From DASYTH01 sp045806965 (GTDB lineage Bacteria; Actinomycetota; Actinomycetes; Mycobacteriales; Pseudonocardiaceae): a stretch of 64,000 nucleotides of DNA. Under the pieces are notes generated by a model, which had not been told where the DNA came from, did not search any database, and was given only the letters and a program-made list of their open reading frames with translations. A program made the position numbers and the translations under genes. Positions 42,152 through 50,195 of the stretch are shown here, piece after piece. Location: positions 1 through 64,000 of the forward strand of contig JBJMIG010000050.1 in the NCBI GenBank assembly GCA_045806965.1, read 5' to 3'. Every line of letters begins with the position of its first letter. Position 1 is the first letter of the stretch.

Positions 42152-43164
42152 CACGTCTCCCGTTGGCTGGCTAGCTGACGACTCATCAGGGTCTGCTCGA
42201 CCTCGTCCATGGGCGGCAGCACGAACCGGCCGTCCGGCAGATCCGCGCAGCCACCGACGAAAACCTCGGCTCCCTGCCAGGCGCACCGGCCGGAGACCAG
42301 CGCGCGGCCGCCGTCCAGCCAGCACTCGACCAGGCTGGTGATCGGCGCGATGCCCCGGCGCCCCGGGGGCCGGGTTCCCTCGAACTCCCCGGCCATCAGC
42401 GCACTAGCGGCCAGTCCGACCCGGCCGTGCGGGCTCTGCGGGTCGGGAGCCTGGGCCAGCACGCCGGCCAGCCGCGCCGGCTCACGAACCCAAGCCAGGC
42501 CGGGCGCTGCCGCGGCCAGCCGGGCGCAGGCCGTCTGCCACGGGATCCGCTCGACCGTAGCGGCCAGCCCGGAAACGGCGGAGAGCACCGGAATCGGCGC
42601 CACACCGTGCAGTCCGGTCACCGGCAGCTCGTCCTCGGCCAGCCGGACGTCCCAGCCGGCGGCCAGCACCGCGCGGCAGCGTTCCGCGTCCACCTGCATG
42701 CCCGCGCCGAACACCGTGCTGGCGCCGGTGATGTCGACCAGGTGCGCGGCGATCGACTCGACCGGGTTGGTCACCATCAGCACCGGCCGGTCCCGCCAGT
42801 GCTCGGGCCGCAGCCGCGCACCGAGCAGCGCCCGGTTCCGCTCGGCCACGATGGACCTGGCGACCGCGACGCCGCCGTCGCGCAGGTGCTCGCGCACCAC
42901 CGCGGCCTCGTCGACCGACACGCAGACCAGCACCGGAGACCTGTTGTCCGCCAAGGCGTCCAGCCCGGACACCGATACGTTCGCCGGCAAGCCGGCGGCC
43001 TTGTCCGGATGGCGGGTGATCGCGGTGAACCGGCGCCGCGGGTTTCTGGTGGCGACCAGGTCGAGCACCGCCCGCCCGATCGTGCCGAGTCCCCAGACCA
43101 CCAGATCGGGACGGTCCACGCGGGCCGGCGCCCCCCGCAACTCGCCGGACCGTCGCATCCTCAC
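42151..43164 (-). CDS. Lactate/malate dehydrogenase-like NAD-binding protein
   Basis: A 337-residue protein. LVVWGLGTIGRAVLDLVATRNP is a Rossmann start, and VLMVTNPVESIAAHLVDITGASTVFGAGMQVDAERCRAVLA parallels the LDH/MDH segment that reads TNPVD...G.G..LD..R. HGVAPIPVLS corresponds to the catalytic His region (usually GEHG), here LHG. The central fold is thus LDH-like, but several catalytic positions differ, so activity on a 2-hydroxy acid is not assured. Translationally coupled to the glycosyltransferase. Start ATG 43164, or 43158 two codons later. May have a role in sugar or acceptor preparation, which is unproven. Confidence 0.75.
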   Translation of the reverse strand: MRMRRSGELRGAPARVDRPDLVVWGLGTIGRAVLDLVATRNPRRRFTAITRHPDKAAGLPANVSVSGLDALADNRSPVLVCVSVDEAAVVREHLRDGGVAVARSIVAERNRALLGARLRPEHWRDRPVLMVTNPVESIAAHLVDITGASTVFGAGMQVDAERCRAVLAAGWDVRLAEDELPVTGLHGVAPIPVLSAVSGLAATVERIPWQTACARLAAAAPGLAWVREPARLAGVLAQAPDPQSPHGRVGLAASALMAGEFEGTRPPGRRGIAPITSLVECWLDGGRALVSGRCAWQGAEVFVGGCADLPDGRFVLPPMDEVEQTLMSRQLASQRET

Positions 43165-43460
43165 AGGAGGAAGTGTGCCCGAACACGCTTCGTAGTTTTA
43201 CCTCAAGTTTGCTGGAGCTTCTCGCTCCGGCGCAGCGGACGCTGGAATCCCGCACCAGCACAGGCGAAACCGGGGTCAAGGCTCGATCAAGGCTGGTTGA
43301 CCGGACCGCCCGGACGCAACACCCTGGTCCCATCCCGCCGTGCGGGGGTGCGCCAGGGCCCGACCTCCCCCGCGCCCGGCCCCCCCGCACGGCGGCTCCA
43401 GCCGCGAGCGTTCGCGAAACTCACCAGCCGGCCGAACCGCCCGTTGGGCACCATGTCCGG
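43165..43460. promoter_or_regulatory. 296-bp divergent region with a 14-bp perfect stem in the MFS leader
   Basis: No gene fits. 43335-43348 and 43382-43395 are exact inverted copies (C/G runs) with a 33-nt loop, about 65 bp before the MFS start. It could sequester or expose the translation start, or attenuate. The first 60 bp after the dehydrogenase start are A+T-richer and likely carry its promoter. Confidence 0.5.
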
Positions 43461-44696
43461 GTGAACACCGAGCAGGGCTCCGCCGGACCAGTGCGATTGT
43501 TGCGCACCAACGCGCCGTTTCGCGCGCTGGCCATCGCACGCGTGGTGTCCTTCGCCGGTGACTCGGTCAGCCTGGTCGCCCTCATGCTGTTCGTCGCGGA
43601 CACCGCCGGCTCGCCGCTCGCCGTGGCGTTGCTGCTGCTCATCGGCGACTTCGCGCCGTCACTGCTCAGCCCGCTCACCGGCGCGCTGGCCGACCGGTTC
43701 GACCGAAGACGGGTGATGATCAACTGTGAGCTGGCCCAGGGCGCGCTGCTGGTCCTGATCGCGCTCGCCCGGCCGCCGCTGCCCCTGCTGCTCACCCTCG
43801 TTGCGATCCGCTCGACCATCGGGCACACCTTCGGATCGGCGTCCCGGGCGGCGATCCCCGCCCTGGTGCCGGATCCGGACCTCGCGGCGGCGAACTCCGC
43901 GATCGGCTTCGGTACCAACGGGGCGGAGGCGATCGGCCCGTTCATCGCCGCGGCCCTGTTCCCGTTGGCGGGTGTGCGCGGCGTGCTGCTCGTCGACGCG
44001 GCCTCGTTCCTCGCCTCCGCGCTGCTGCTCACCCGGCTGCACCCGCTGCCGCCGCAGCGAGCCAAGCGCACCGGACGGGTGGCCCGGCCGTCCCTGCTGC
44101 GCGAGGCCGGGGCCGGACTGCGGCACGTCACGTCGATCCCGGCGGTGCGGATCATCGCGCTCACCTTCTGCGCGGTGGTGGCCTTCAACGGGATCGACGA
44201 CGTCGCGGCGGTCTACCTCATCCGGGACACGCTGCACGCGCCGGAGTCCGCGGTCGGCCTGCTGCTCGGCGGCGTCGGTGTCGGACTGCTCGCCGGGTAC
44301 CTGCTGCTGGCCGGATTCGGCCGGCGCTGGCCGATGACCCTGTTGCTGCTCAGCGGCTTCGCGATCAGCAGCGCTGGCAACCTGCTCACCGGCCTGGCCT
44401 GGGCGGTGGCCGCGGCGTTCGCCCTGCAGACGATGCGCGGACTGGGCATCGCGGCGATGGACGTGGCCAGCAACACCCTGCTGCAACGCCTGGTGCCGGG
44501 CGCCCTGCTCGGCCGGGTCTTCGGCAACTTCTACGGCGCGGTCGGCGCCGCCGCCGCGCTCTCCTACGTCGGCGGCGGCCTGTTGCTCAACGCCACCGAC
44601 GCGCGGACCACCTTCGTCGTCGCCGGCACCGGGGGCATCGCGGCCACCGTGCTGGCCGCGTTCACCCTGCCACGCGCCGCGGCCGCGAAGACCTAA
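43461..44696 (+). CDS. MFS exporter (EntS-like)
   Basis: A 411-residue twelve-helix major facilitator. RALAIARVVSFAGDSVSLVALMLFVAD, then the motif-A loop GALADRFDRRRVMI, matching MFS_3/EntS-like drug and siderophore exporters. GTG 43461 gives the expected short N-terminus; the open frame runs 96 codons further upstream but through the stem-loop region and is not coding-like. No strong RBS precedes it. Likely exports the product of the neighbouring glycosyltransferase and dehydrogenase genes, or provides resistance. Converges with the thioesterase gene 19 bp later. Confidence 0.85.
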   Translation: MNTEQGSAGPVRLLRTNAPFRALAIARVVSFAGDSVSLVALMLFVADTAGSPLAVALLLLIGDFAPSLLSPLTGALADRFDRRRVMINCELAQGALLVLIALARPPLPLLLTLVAIRSTIGHTFGSASRAAIPALVPDPDLAAANSAIGFGTNGAEAIGPFIAAALFPLAGVRGVLLVDAASFLASALLLTRLHPLPPQRAKRTGRVARPSLLREAGAGLRHVTSIPAVRIIALTFCAVVAFNGIDDVAAVYLIRDTLHAPESAVGLLLGGVGVGLLAGYLLLAGFGRRWPMTLLLLSGFAISSAGNLLTGLAWAVAAAFALQTMRGLGIAAMDVASNTLLQRLVPGALLGRVFGNFYGAVGAAAALSYVGGGLLLNATDARTTFVVAGTGGIAATVLAAFTLPRAAAAKT

Positions 44697-44715
44697 GCAG
44701 CGCGGGCAGGCGCGG

Positions 44716-45462
44716 TCAGCCGAGCCGGCCGGCGATCGCGGACACCACGGCCGAACGCTGCGGTGCCAGGTAGAAGTGGTCGCCGGGCAGCACCGCCAGC
44801 TCGAACTCCCCGGTGGTGTAGTCGCGCCACCGGCGCATCTGCGCCGGCGACACGTAGTCGTCGGAGTCCCCGACCAGAGCCAGGATCGGGCAGCCGAGCG
44901 GCGGCCCTGGCGAGTACACGTAGGTCTCCGCTGCCCGGTAGTCGGCGCGCAGCGCCGGTAGGAACATCTCCATCAGCTCGGGTTCGGCAAGCACCCGTGG
45001 ATCCGTGCCGTTCATCGAGCTCAGCTGGGCCAGCAGCCCGTTGTCGTCGCGGCGGTGCACCCCGGAGTCGCGAACGTCCGCCGGTGCGTGCCGGCCGGAA
45101 ACCACCAGTTCCCGCGCGGGCACCGCGAGGTCCGCGGCCAGCCATCGAGCCACCTCGAACGCGACGGAAGCACCCAGGCTGTGCCCGAAGAGGACGATCG
45201 GCCGGTCCAGCCAGTCCCGCAGCTCGTCCGCCACGCCGCGAGCCAGCGCGCCGACACTGTCCACGCACGGCTCGGAAAATCGGTCCGACCGGCCCGGATA
45301 CTGCACGGTCAACACGTCGGCGTATGGCGAGAGGGCTTCGGACAAGGGCAGGTAGTAGCTCGCCGACCCACCGGCGTGCGGGAACAGCACCATCCGCACC
45401 GCCTGCCGCGACGCCGGGTGAAAGCGCCGAAACCAGGACCCGCTGCGACCTACTCGCTCCAT
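44716..45462 (-). CDS. Type II thioesterase
   Basis: A 248-residue TEII: RMVLFPHAGGSASYYLPLSEAL, LTVQYPGRSDRFSE, nucleophile elbow FGHSLGASVAFEVARWL, Asp in ILALVGDSDDYVSP, and catalytic His in LPGDHFYL. TEIIs hydrolyse misprimed acyl or aminoacyl groups from carrier proteins of NRPS/PKS systems. No NRPS or PKS is in the window, so it is an orphan here. ATG 45462 follows GGAGG at 5 bp. The gene start and its upstream DNA are part of the 256-bp left direct repeat; the right copy at 47579 carries a truncated duplicate of the first 28 codons. Confidence 0.9.
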   Translation of the reverse strand: MERVGRSGSWFRRFHPASRQAVRMVLFPHAGGSASYYLPLSEALSPYADVLTVQYPGRSDRFSEPCVDSVGALARGVADELRDWLDRPIVLFGHSLGASVAFEVARWLAADLAVPARELVVSGRHAPADVRDSGVHRRDDNGLLAQLSSMNGTDPRVLAEPELMEMFLPALRADYRAAETYVYSPGPPLGCPILALVGDSDDYVSPAQMRRWRDYTTGEFELAVLPGDHFYLAPQRSAVVSAIAGRLG

Positions 45463-45513
45463 CGACACCTCCGGTCCGAACCCTCTCCCGCCGGCAATCA
45501 TCTCCCGACCTCC

Positions 45514-45565
45514 GCGAGTCTCGCGCTCAGGCAACTGAGTTGCGCGCTCAGGCAACCGTGTTCCG
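45514..45565. repeat. Repeat family B, locus 4 (two units)
   Basis: Two 21-bp units inside the left flanking repeat. The right copy has three, showing copy-number change by slippage or unequal exchange. Confidence 0.85.
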
Positions 45566-45597
45566 TACCGGACCCAACGGCCGCGGCCCGCCCGGGG

Positions 45598-45633
45598 TTA
45601 CGGGTCGAGCTCGCCCGGGTTGGCCTGCTCCAG
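45598..45633 (-). pseudogene. 3' fragment of the antiporter gene (11 codons plus stop)
   Basis: Reads LEQANPGELDP then stop, matching the LEQANLRELDP tail of the antiporter encoded at 47820-49388. A remnant created by the duplication that flanks the cassette. Confidence 0.8.
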
Positions 45634-45709
45634 CCAAGCGACAGCCTCGCACTATGCCAAAACGTGCATAGAACTTGCCGTGGCCAGCGGTTTACCCGAG
45701 TCTGTATCC

Positions 45710-45970
45710 GTGCGACTACTCAAGGTCTCAGGGTGTGACAACGGCACATGTCCAGCGGTGTACGTCTCCGATCGAGGGACAGCAGTGGTCCAGGGGACCC
45801 CGGTAGTGCCGGATACCGAGGGCCTGACGCTCGGGGCGGGGGAAACGGCGGTCGAGTTGCCCCCTGAGATCGTTCTCGGCGCGGTCTCCGCACTTGTCAG
45901 GTCCGACTCCACTCGGGAAACCGCAGAACGGATCTACGGGGAACTGCGGGAGGTTCTGGCGTGCTCCTAG
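45710..45970 (+). CDS. Small unknown protein in the XRE/DUF6879 cassette
   Basis: About 86 residues from GTG 45710 (GTG 45680 and a TTG at 45620 inside the repeat are alternatives). LKVSGCDNGTCPAVYVSDRGTAVVQGTPV is the recognisable part: two Cys in GCDNGTCP, then a small beta-rich domain ending in a helix (RETAERIYGELREVL). Short proteins with this GTCPAVY pattern are found next to XRE/DUF6879 genes in actinomycetes, but I have no family name for it. It overlaps the DUF6879 gene by 10 bp, so the three cassette genes are one operon. Confidence 0.6.
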   Translation: MRLLKVSGCDNGTCPAVYVSDRGTAVVQGTPVVPDTEGLTLGAGETAVELPPEIVLGAVSALVRSDSTRETAERIYGELREVLACS

Positions 45971-46473
45971 ACGGTGAGCAGTTCGCCAGGCATCTCACCG
46001 ACTACGAACGATCAGCTTGGCGATTCGAAACTCAGCCGACCTACGCCATGGCCGGAGAGCAGGAAAGCCTCAGCCATTGGCGTTCCGGGAAGCCCAGGCC
46101 GGAAGGGCACAACGCAGGGTGGCACAAGACGGTCAGGGCTGCTGTTTCGGCCGGTAAGACCATCGGTCGTGTTCGCGTTGTGCGGCACCCGTTGACCGAA
46201 TACCAGCGGTATCAACTCGACTGGGGAATTCCCGGCAATGTGGACGCCGGGGAGGATATCCGCATCCTCGACCTGACCAATGTGGAACTGGACCTTCCCG
46301 CGCACGACTTCTGGCTGTTTGACGACTCCTCGGTGGTCGATCTGAATTTCAATCCTGACGGAACGCTTCGCAACGTGGACCGACGAGAGAATCCCGACCT
46401 CGAGGTGTACCGACGTTGGCAACATACCGCGTTAGAACACGCGGTACCGTTCGGCGAATATGCACGAACCTGA
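45961..46473 (+). CDS. DUF6879 family protein
   Basis: A 170-residue protein: FARHLTDYERSAWRFETQPTYAM, GKTIGRVRVVRHPLTEYQRYQLDWG, NVDAGEDIRILDL, LPAHDFWLFDDSSVVDLNF and YRRWQHTALEHAVPFGEY are the DUF6879 landmarks. Members are usually the partner of an XRE/DUF5753 regulator in actinomycetes; a toxin-like role has been proposed only by gene association. GTG start, overlapping both neighbours. Codon use is less G/C-biased than the flanking chromosome. Confidence 0.85.
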   Translation: MLLDGEQFARHLTDYERSAWRFETQPTYAMAGEQESLSHWRSGKPRPEGHNAGWHKTVRAAVSAGKTIGRVRVVRHPLTEYQRYQLDWGIPGNVDAGEDIRILDLTNVELDLPAHDFWLFDDSSVVDLNFNPDGTLRNVDRRENPDLEVYRRWQHTALEHAVPFGEYART

Positions 46474-47314
46474 AACCCGGCGGGACCGTAGAAACCTCGC
46501 TGAGACGCTGAGGGCGCTACGTCGGGCAGCTGGCCTGTCCGGGGACCGGCTGGCCGCTCGTATCGCCATGTCTCAGTCGAAGATCAGCCGGATCGAGTCC
46601 GGCCGCATTCTGCCTTCAGTCGCTGACGTAGAGCGGATACTGAAGGGTCTTGGGCCTGTCTCTCCTCGCGTGACCGAGCACGTTCTATCTCTAACTCGGT
46701 TGGCTAATGTTGAACACGCTTCCTGGCGTTCGGTTGCCCGCTCGGGTATGTGGCGGAAGCAGGCCGAGATCAAAGCATTAACGGAGTCGTCGGAGGAAGT
46801 CCGCCACTTCCTGCCCATCGTCCCCTCCGGGCTACTGCAAACCCCTGAGTACGCACGATACGCCCTCACGCCGGTAATCGAGGGCAATCCTGCTCGCGAT
46901 ATCGATCGTGCGGTCAGGGCACGACTGGGCAGTCAGGTCGCCCTGAACAACGAATCTCGTCGGTTCCACTTCTTGCTGACCGAGCAGGCCGTGAGATTGA
47001 ACCGAGCCCCGGCTTCGGTAATGGCCGGGCAACTACGACACATGAGCGAGGTGATGGAACGGCCGAACGTCGAACTTGCGATCCTGCCTGGTTCTGCCAT
47101 GATCGGCGCTAGCCCGCTGAACATTTTCGTTGTCTACGATGACCGGCTAGTGGTCGTGGAACTATTCTCCGGAGAGGTAGTCCTACGGGACTATCGAGAC
47201 GTATCGTATCACCTCAACGTGTTCGACTACTTCCACAGTAGGGCTGTGATTGGAGAGGATGCAAGAAGCATTCTTGAAGCGGTCGCCAACGAGTTTATGC
47301 ATATACGTGACTAA
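46460..47314 (+). CDS. XRE-family regulator with DUF5753 domain (Scr1-like)
   Basis: A 284-residue protein. N-terminal HTH_XRE (NLAETLRALRRAAGLSGDRLAARIAMSQSKISRIESGRILPSVADVERIL) and C-terminal DUF5753 (SGLLQTPEYARYAL, FHFLLTEQAVRL, QLRHMSEVMERPNVELAILP, FSGEVVLRDYRDVSYHLNVFDYF). This is the Scr1/BldB-partner type common in actinomycetes, normally beside a DUF397 gene; here the partner is DUF6879. It probably autoregulates the cassette and may neutralise its partner. It overlaps the DUF6879 gene by 14 bp. Confidence 0.9.
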   Translation: MHEPETRRDRRNLAETLRALRRAAGLSGDRLAARIAMSQSKISRIESGRILPSVADVERILKGLGPVSPRVTEHVLSLTRLANVEHASWRSVARSGMWRKQAEIKALTESSEEVRHFLPIVPSGLLQTPEYARYALTPVIEGNPARDIDRAVRARLGSQVALNNESRRFHFLLTEQAVRLNRAPASVMAGQLRHMSEVMERPNVELAILPGSAMIGASPLNIFVVYDDRLVVVELFSGEVVLRDYRDVSYHLNVFDYFHSRAVIGEDARSILEAVANEFMHIRD

Positions 47315-47578
47315 ACTCGAAACACAATGGAACGCAGCATACCCTTTTTTTCTTGTGATGAAATTGGCAGGAAATCATCGCGGCATGACTCTCGTGCCCG
47401 CGTGTGGGGACGACGGCGCAGAGTGGCTGTTCTGCCCGGTTACCGTGGCCGGTGCTGTCGGATCTCGGTCACTTCGGTTGGCTGGGAGTGGGCCCAGCTC
47501 GCCATGGGGTGCCACGTGGACATCCGCCGCCGACGGTGGCGGTAGTGTCGTGAGTCGCGGTGGCCACGTCCACTGATG
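47315..47578. other. Cassette right end, no gene seen
   Basis: About 260 bp between the XRE stop and the right direct repeat. Contains a T-tract near 47346-47352 shortly after the stop, possibly part of a terminator. No supported ORF. Confidence 0.4.
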
Positions 47579-47663
47579 GCGGGAACAGCACCATCCGCAC
47601 CGCCTGCCGCGACGCCGGGTGAAAGCGCCGAAACCAGGACCCGCCGCGACCTACCCGCTCCAT
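47579..47663 (-). pseudogene. Truncated 5' copy of the type II thioesterase gene
   Basis: ATG 47663 with the same GGAGG site encodes MERVGRGGSWFRRFHPAS and on to VLFP, then diverges where the cassette begins. Only about 28 codons remain, so no function is expected. Confidence 0.85.
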
Positions 47664-47715
47664 CGACACCTCCGGTCCGAACCCTCTCCCGCCGGCAATC
47701 ATCTCCCGACCTCCG

Positions 47716-47786
47716 CGAGTCTCGCGCTCAGGCAACTGAGTTGCGCGCTCAGGCAACTGAGTTACGCGCTCAGGCAACCGTGTTCC
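47716..47786. repeat. Repeat family B, locus 5 (three units)
   Basis: Three tandem 21-bp units with core CGCTCAGGCAACTGAGTT, one more than in the otherwise matching left flanking repeat. Confidence 0.85.
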
Positions 47787-47819
47787 GTACCGGACCCAAC
47801 GGCCGCGGCCCGCCCGGGG

Positions 47820-49388
47820 TTACGGGTCCAGCTCGCGCAGGTTGGCCTGCTCCAGATCGAGGGTGCGCTGAATCCGGCGGCGGGTCGGATCGGAGATGGC
47901 GCCGTTGTCGAAGAGTTTGGTCAGCTCCGCGCCCTCGACGCTGAGCAGGTCGCGGCGCAGCGCCCGGTAGGCGTTCGCGGCGGCGGTGCCGGAGTCGGTG
48001 GGCTCGTCATCGGCCGCGGCCCGGGCGGCGCGGGCCTGCCAGCTTTGCCGGAGCTGGTCGACGACCGCGTCGGGGACGGACCTGGCGTCGGCGACCGTGT
48101 CGAGATGGGCGAGCGCCGCCTGGGTCGCGCGCAGGCGGGCGTAGGTCTGCTCCTGGCGGACGTCCTCGGGACTGAGCGCGATGCCGGCGCGCCGAACCAG
48201 CGGAGCCAGCGTCATCCCCTGCACCACCAGGGTGAGCACGATGACCGCGGTGGACAGCAGCAGGACCAGGTCGCGGTGCTCCAGTGCGGCCCCGGACGCC
48301 GTGGTGAGCGGAATGGACAACGCGGCGGCAAGCGGAACGACCCCGCGGGCGCCGGCCCAGGAGATGACGGCGGGCACCTGCCAGGAGGAGCGGCGCTCGC
48401 CGCGCCGCCGCTGGGTGATCGCGGCCAGCGGGAAGACCCAGAGCAGGCGCACCACGATCAGCGTGGCGGCGATCGCGAGGGCCTGCACCGGCCAGGCGCC
48501 GTCGATGCCGCTCAGCGTGCGGACCAAGGTCGGCAGCTGCAGTCCGATCAGGCCGAACACCACGCTCTCCAACAGGAAGATCACGGTCTCGTTGACCGCG
48601 CCGAGCTGCAACCGCAGCTGCGCGTTGGTGATCCGGTTCGCCTGGGTACCGAGCAGGATGCTGGCCACCACGACCGCGGTCACCCCGGAGGCATGAATCG
48701 ACTCGGCCGCGACATAGGCGGCATACGGGGTGACCAGCGAGACCACGGTCTCCAGCACCGGTTCCTCGGTGCGCCGCCGGATCGCGAACGCACCGGCGGC
48801 GACCACCGCCCCGGCCAGGATCCCGCCGCCGGCCAGCACCACGAACTCGCTGACGGTGTGACCCCAGGTCACCGAGCCGCCGGCGACCACGAGCCCGACC
48901 GCCACCCGGAACAGCAGCAGGCTGGTCGCGTCGTTGAACAGGCTCTCCGCCTGCACCAGCGCCTGCACGCGGGGTGGCAGGGACAGCCGGCGGCCGAGCG
49001 CGGTCACCGCGACCGGGTCGGTGCTGGCCAGTACCGTGCCGAGGACGAGCGCCATGCCGAGCGAGAGCGGGGTGAAGGCCAGCGCGACCAGCGCCACCGC
49101 GGCGGCGGAGACCACCACCAGCCCGACGGCGAGCACGGCCACCGGCCGCCACACCGAGCGAAGATCCCGCCAGGGCAACTCCTCGCCGGCGGCGAACAGC
49201 AGCGGCGGCAGCACGACCAGGCTCACGACGTCCGGGGTGACCTGGATCGTCGGCACACCCGGTAGCAACCCGATGACCACCCCGGCGATCACCAAAAGGG
49301 ACGGCGCCGGCACCCGCAACCGACGGGCAAAGGTGGCCACCACCGTTGCGACTGCGACCAGGAACAGCACCGTCTCGACAACGTGCAT
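47820..49388 (-). CDS. Na+/H+ antiporter (CPA1 family)
   Basis: A 522-residue CPA1 exchanger: about twelve helices with LVVLPPLLFAAGEELPW, VLASTDPVAVTALGRRL, the conserved ion-site QAESLFNDATSLLLF (Asn-Asp), and WAGARGVVPLAAALSIPL, followed by a cytoplasmic helical tail of about 120 residues. It exchanges protons for Na+ or K+ in pH and salt homeostasis. ATG 49388 starts at MHVVETVLFLVAV; the upstream frame is non-coding. Its last codons lie in the right direct repeat, with a remnant in the left one. Confidence 0.92.
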   Translation of the reverse strand: MHVVETVLFLVAVATVVATFARRLRVPAPSLLVIAGVVIGLLPGVPTIQVTPDVVSLVVLPPLLFAAGEELPWRDLRSVWRPVAVLAVGLVVVSAAAVALVALAFTPLSLGMALVLGTVLASTDPVAVTALGRRLSLPPRVQALVQAESLFNDATSLLLFRVAVGLVVAGGSVTWGHTVSEFVVLAGGGILAGAVVAAGAFAIRRRTEEPVLETVVSLVTPYAAYVAAESIHASGVTAVVVASILLGTQANRITNAQLRLQLGAVNETVIFLLESVVFGLIGLQLPTLVRTLSGIDGAWPVQALAIAATLIVVRLLWVFPLAAITQRRRGERRSSWQVPAVISWAGARGVVPLAAALSIPLTTASGAALEHRDLVLLLSTAVIVLTLVVQGMTLAPLVRRAGIALSPEDVRQEQTYARLRATQAALAHLDTVADARSVPDAVVDQLRQSWQARAARAAADDEPTDSGTAAANAYRALRRDLLSVEGAELTKLFDNGAISDPTRRRIQRTLDLEQANLRELDP

Positions 49389-49523
49389 CACCCGCCGAGC
49401 CTGCCAGATGTCCGGACCCGATGCCGCCAAGACTTCCCGGCGCGCCTGCGGTACACCCCACCGCACCGGCGACCCGCGCACCGCCGGAGCGGGCCTCGGT
49501 GCTGGACCACATAGGGTTTGGGC

Positions 49524-50195
49524 ATGACAGAGGCAGTGTGGAACGAGGTCGACGAGTACTTCACCGCGGCGCTGGTGCCGCACGATTCGGCGCTTGACGA
49601 CGCCCTCGCCGCCAGCGACGCGGCCGGGCTGCCGGCCATCGCGGTCGCACCGAACCAGGGCAAGCTGCTGCACCTGCTGGCCAGGATGCGCGGTGCGCGC
49701 CGCATCCTGGAGATCGGCACGCTCGGCGGCTACAGCACGATCTGGCTGGCCAGGGCGCTACCCACGGGCGGCCGGCTGGTCACCGTGGAGTACAGCACGA
49801 AGCACGCCGAGGTGGCCAGGGCGAACATCGTCGCCGCGGGTCTCGACCGCCTGGTCGAGGTGCGGGTCGGCGCCGCGCTCGACGTGCTGCCGGTCTTGGC
49901 CGACGTCGACCCGGAGCCGTTCGACCTGGTGTTCATCGACGCGGACAAGGAGAACAACGCGGCGTACTTCGAGTGGGCGCTGCGGCTGTCCACTGTGGGC
50001 AGCGTGATCATCGTGGACAACGTGGTGCGTGGCGGCCGGGTGGTGGACGGCGACAGCGAGGACCCGTCGGTGCGTGGCACCCGCCGACTGATCGAGGTGC
50101 TGGCCGCCGAGCCGAGGGTCAGCGCCACCGCGATCCAGACCGTTGGCAGCAAGAGCTACGACGGGTTCGCCATCGCCCTGGTCATCTCAGACTGA
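49524..50195 (+). CDS. Class I SAM-dependent O-methyltransferase (COMT/CCoAOMT-like)
   Basis: A 223-residue methyltransferase_3 family enzyme: KLLHLLARMRGARRILEIGTLGGYSTIWLARALP binds SAM, VTVEYSTKHAEVARANI, then FDLVFIDADKENNAAYFEWAL with the divalent-metal Asp residues, and IIVDNVVRGGRV. It methylates catechol-like hydroxyls with Mg2+. ATG 49524 has no clear Shine-Dalgarno; TAGGGT lies about 8 bp upstream, so the mRNA may be leaderless. Divergent from the antiporter, convergent with (and overlapping by 9 bp) the winged-helix gene. Confidence 0.9.
   Translation: MTEAVWNEVDEYFTAALVPHDSALDDALAASDAAGLPAIAVAPNQGKLLHLLARMRGARRILEIGTLGGYSTIWLARALPTGGRLVTVEYSTKHAEVARANIVAAGLDRLVEVRVGAALDVLPVLADVDPEPFDLVFIDADKENNAAYFEWALRLSTVGSVIIVDNVVRGGRVVDGDSEDPSVRGTRRLIEVLAAEPRVSATAIQTVGSKSYDGFAIALVISD

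Larger units (their letters stand above)
45378..45633. repeat. Left 256-bp direct repeat flanking the cassette
   Basis: About 97 percent identical, apart from one 21-bp unit, to 47579-47855. It contains the first 28 codons of the thioesterase, its upstream region, a two-unit family B array, and the last 11 codons plus stop of the antiporter gene. Edges are sharp: homology begins GCGGGAACAGC and ends CTGCTCCAG. Confidence 0.9.
45634..47578. mobile_element. 1.95-kb lower-G+C cassette (small unknown, DUF6879, XRE/DUF5753) between direct repeats
   Basis: The segment between the two flanking repeats has visibly lower G+C and relaxed third positions compared with both neighbours, carries three overlapping plus-strand genes, and interrupts an otherwise continuous thioesterase-antiporter neighbourhood. 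No integrase or transposase is inside. The flanking direct repeat of 256/277 bp suggests insertion by single crossover of a circle sharing that segment, or a very long target duplication. Confidence 0.75.
47579..47855. repeat. Right 277-bp direct repeat flanking the cassette
   Basis: Near-identical to 45378-45633, longer by one 21-bp family B unit. Contains the thioesterase 5' fragment and the true 3' end of the antiporter gene. Confidence 0.9.
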
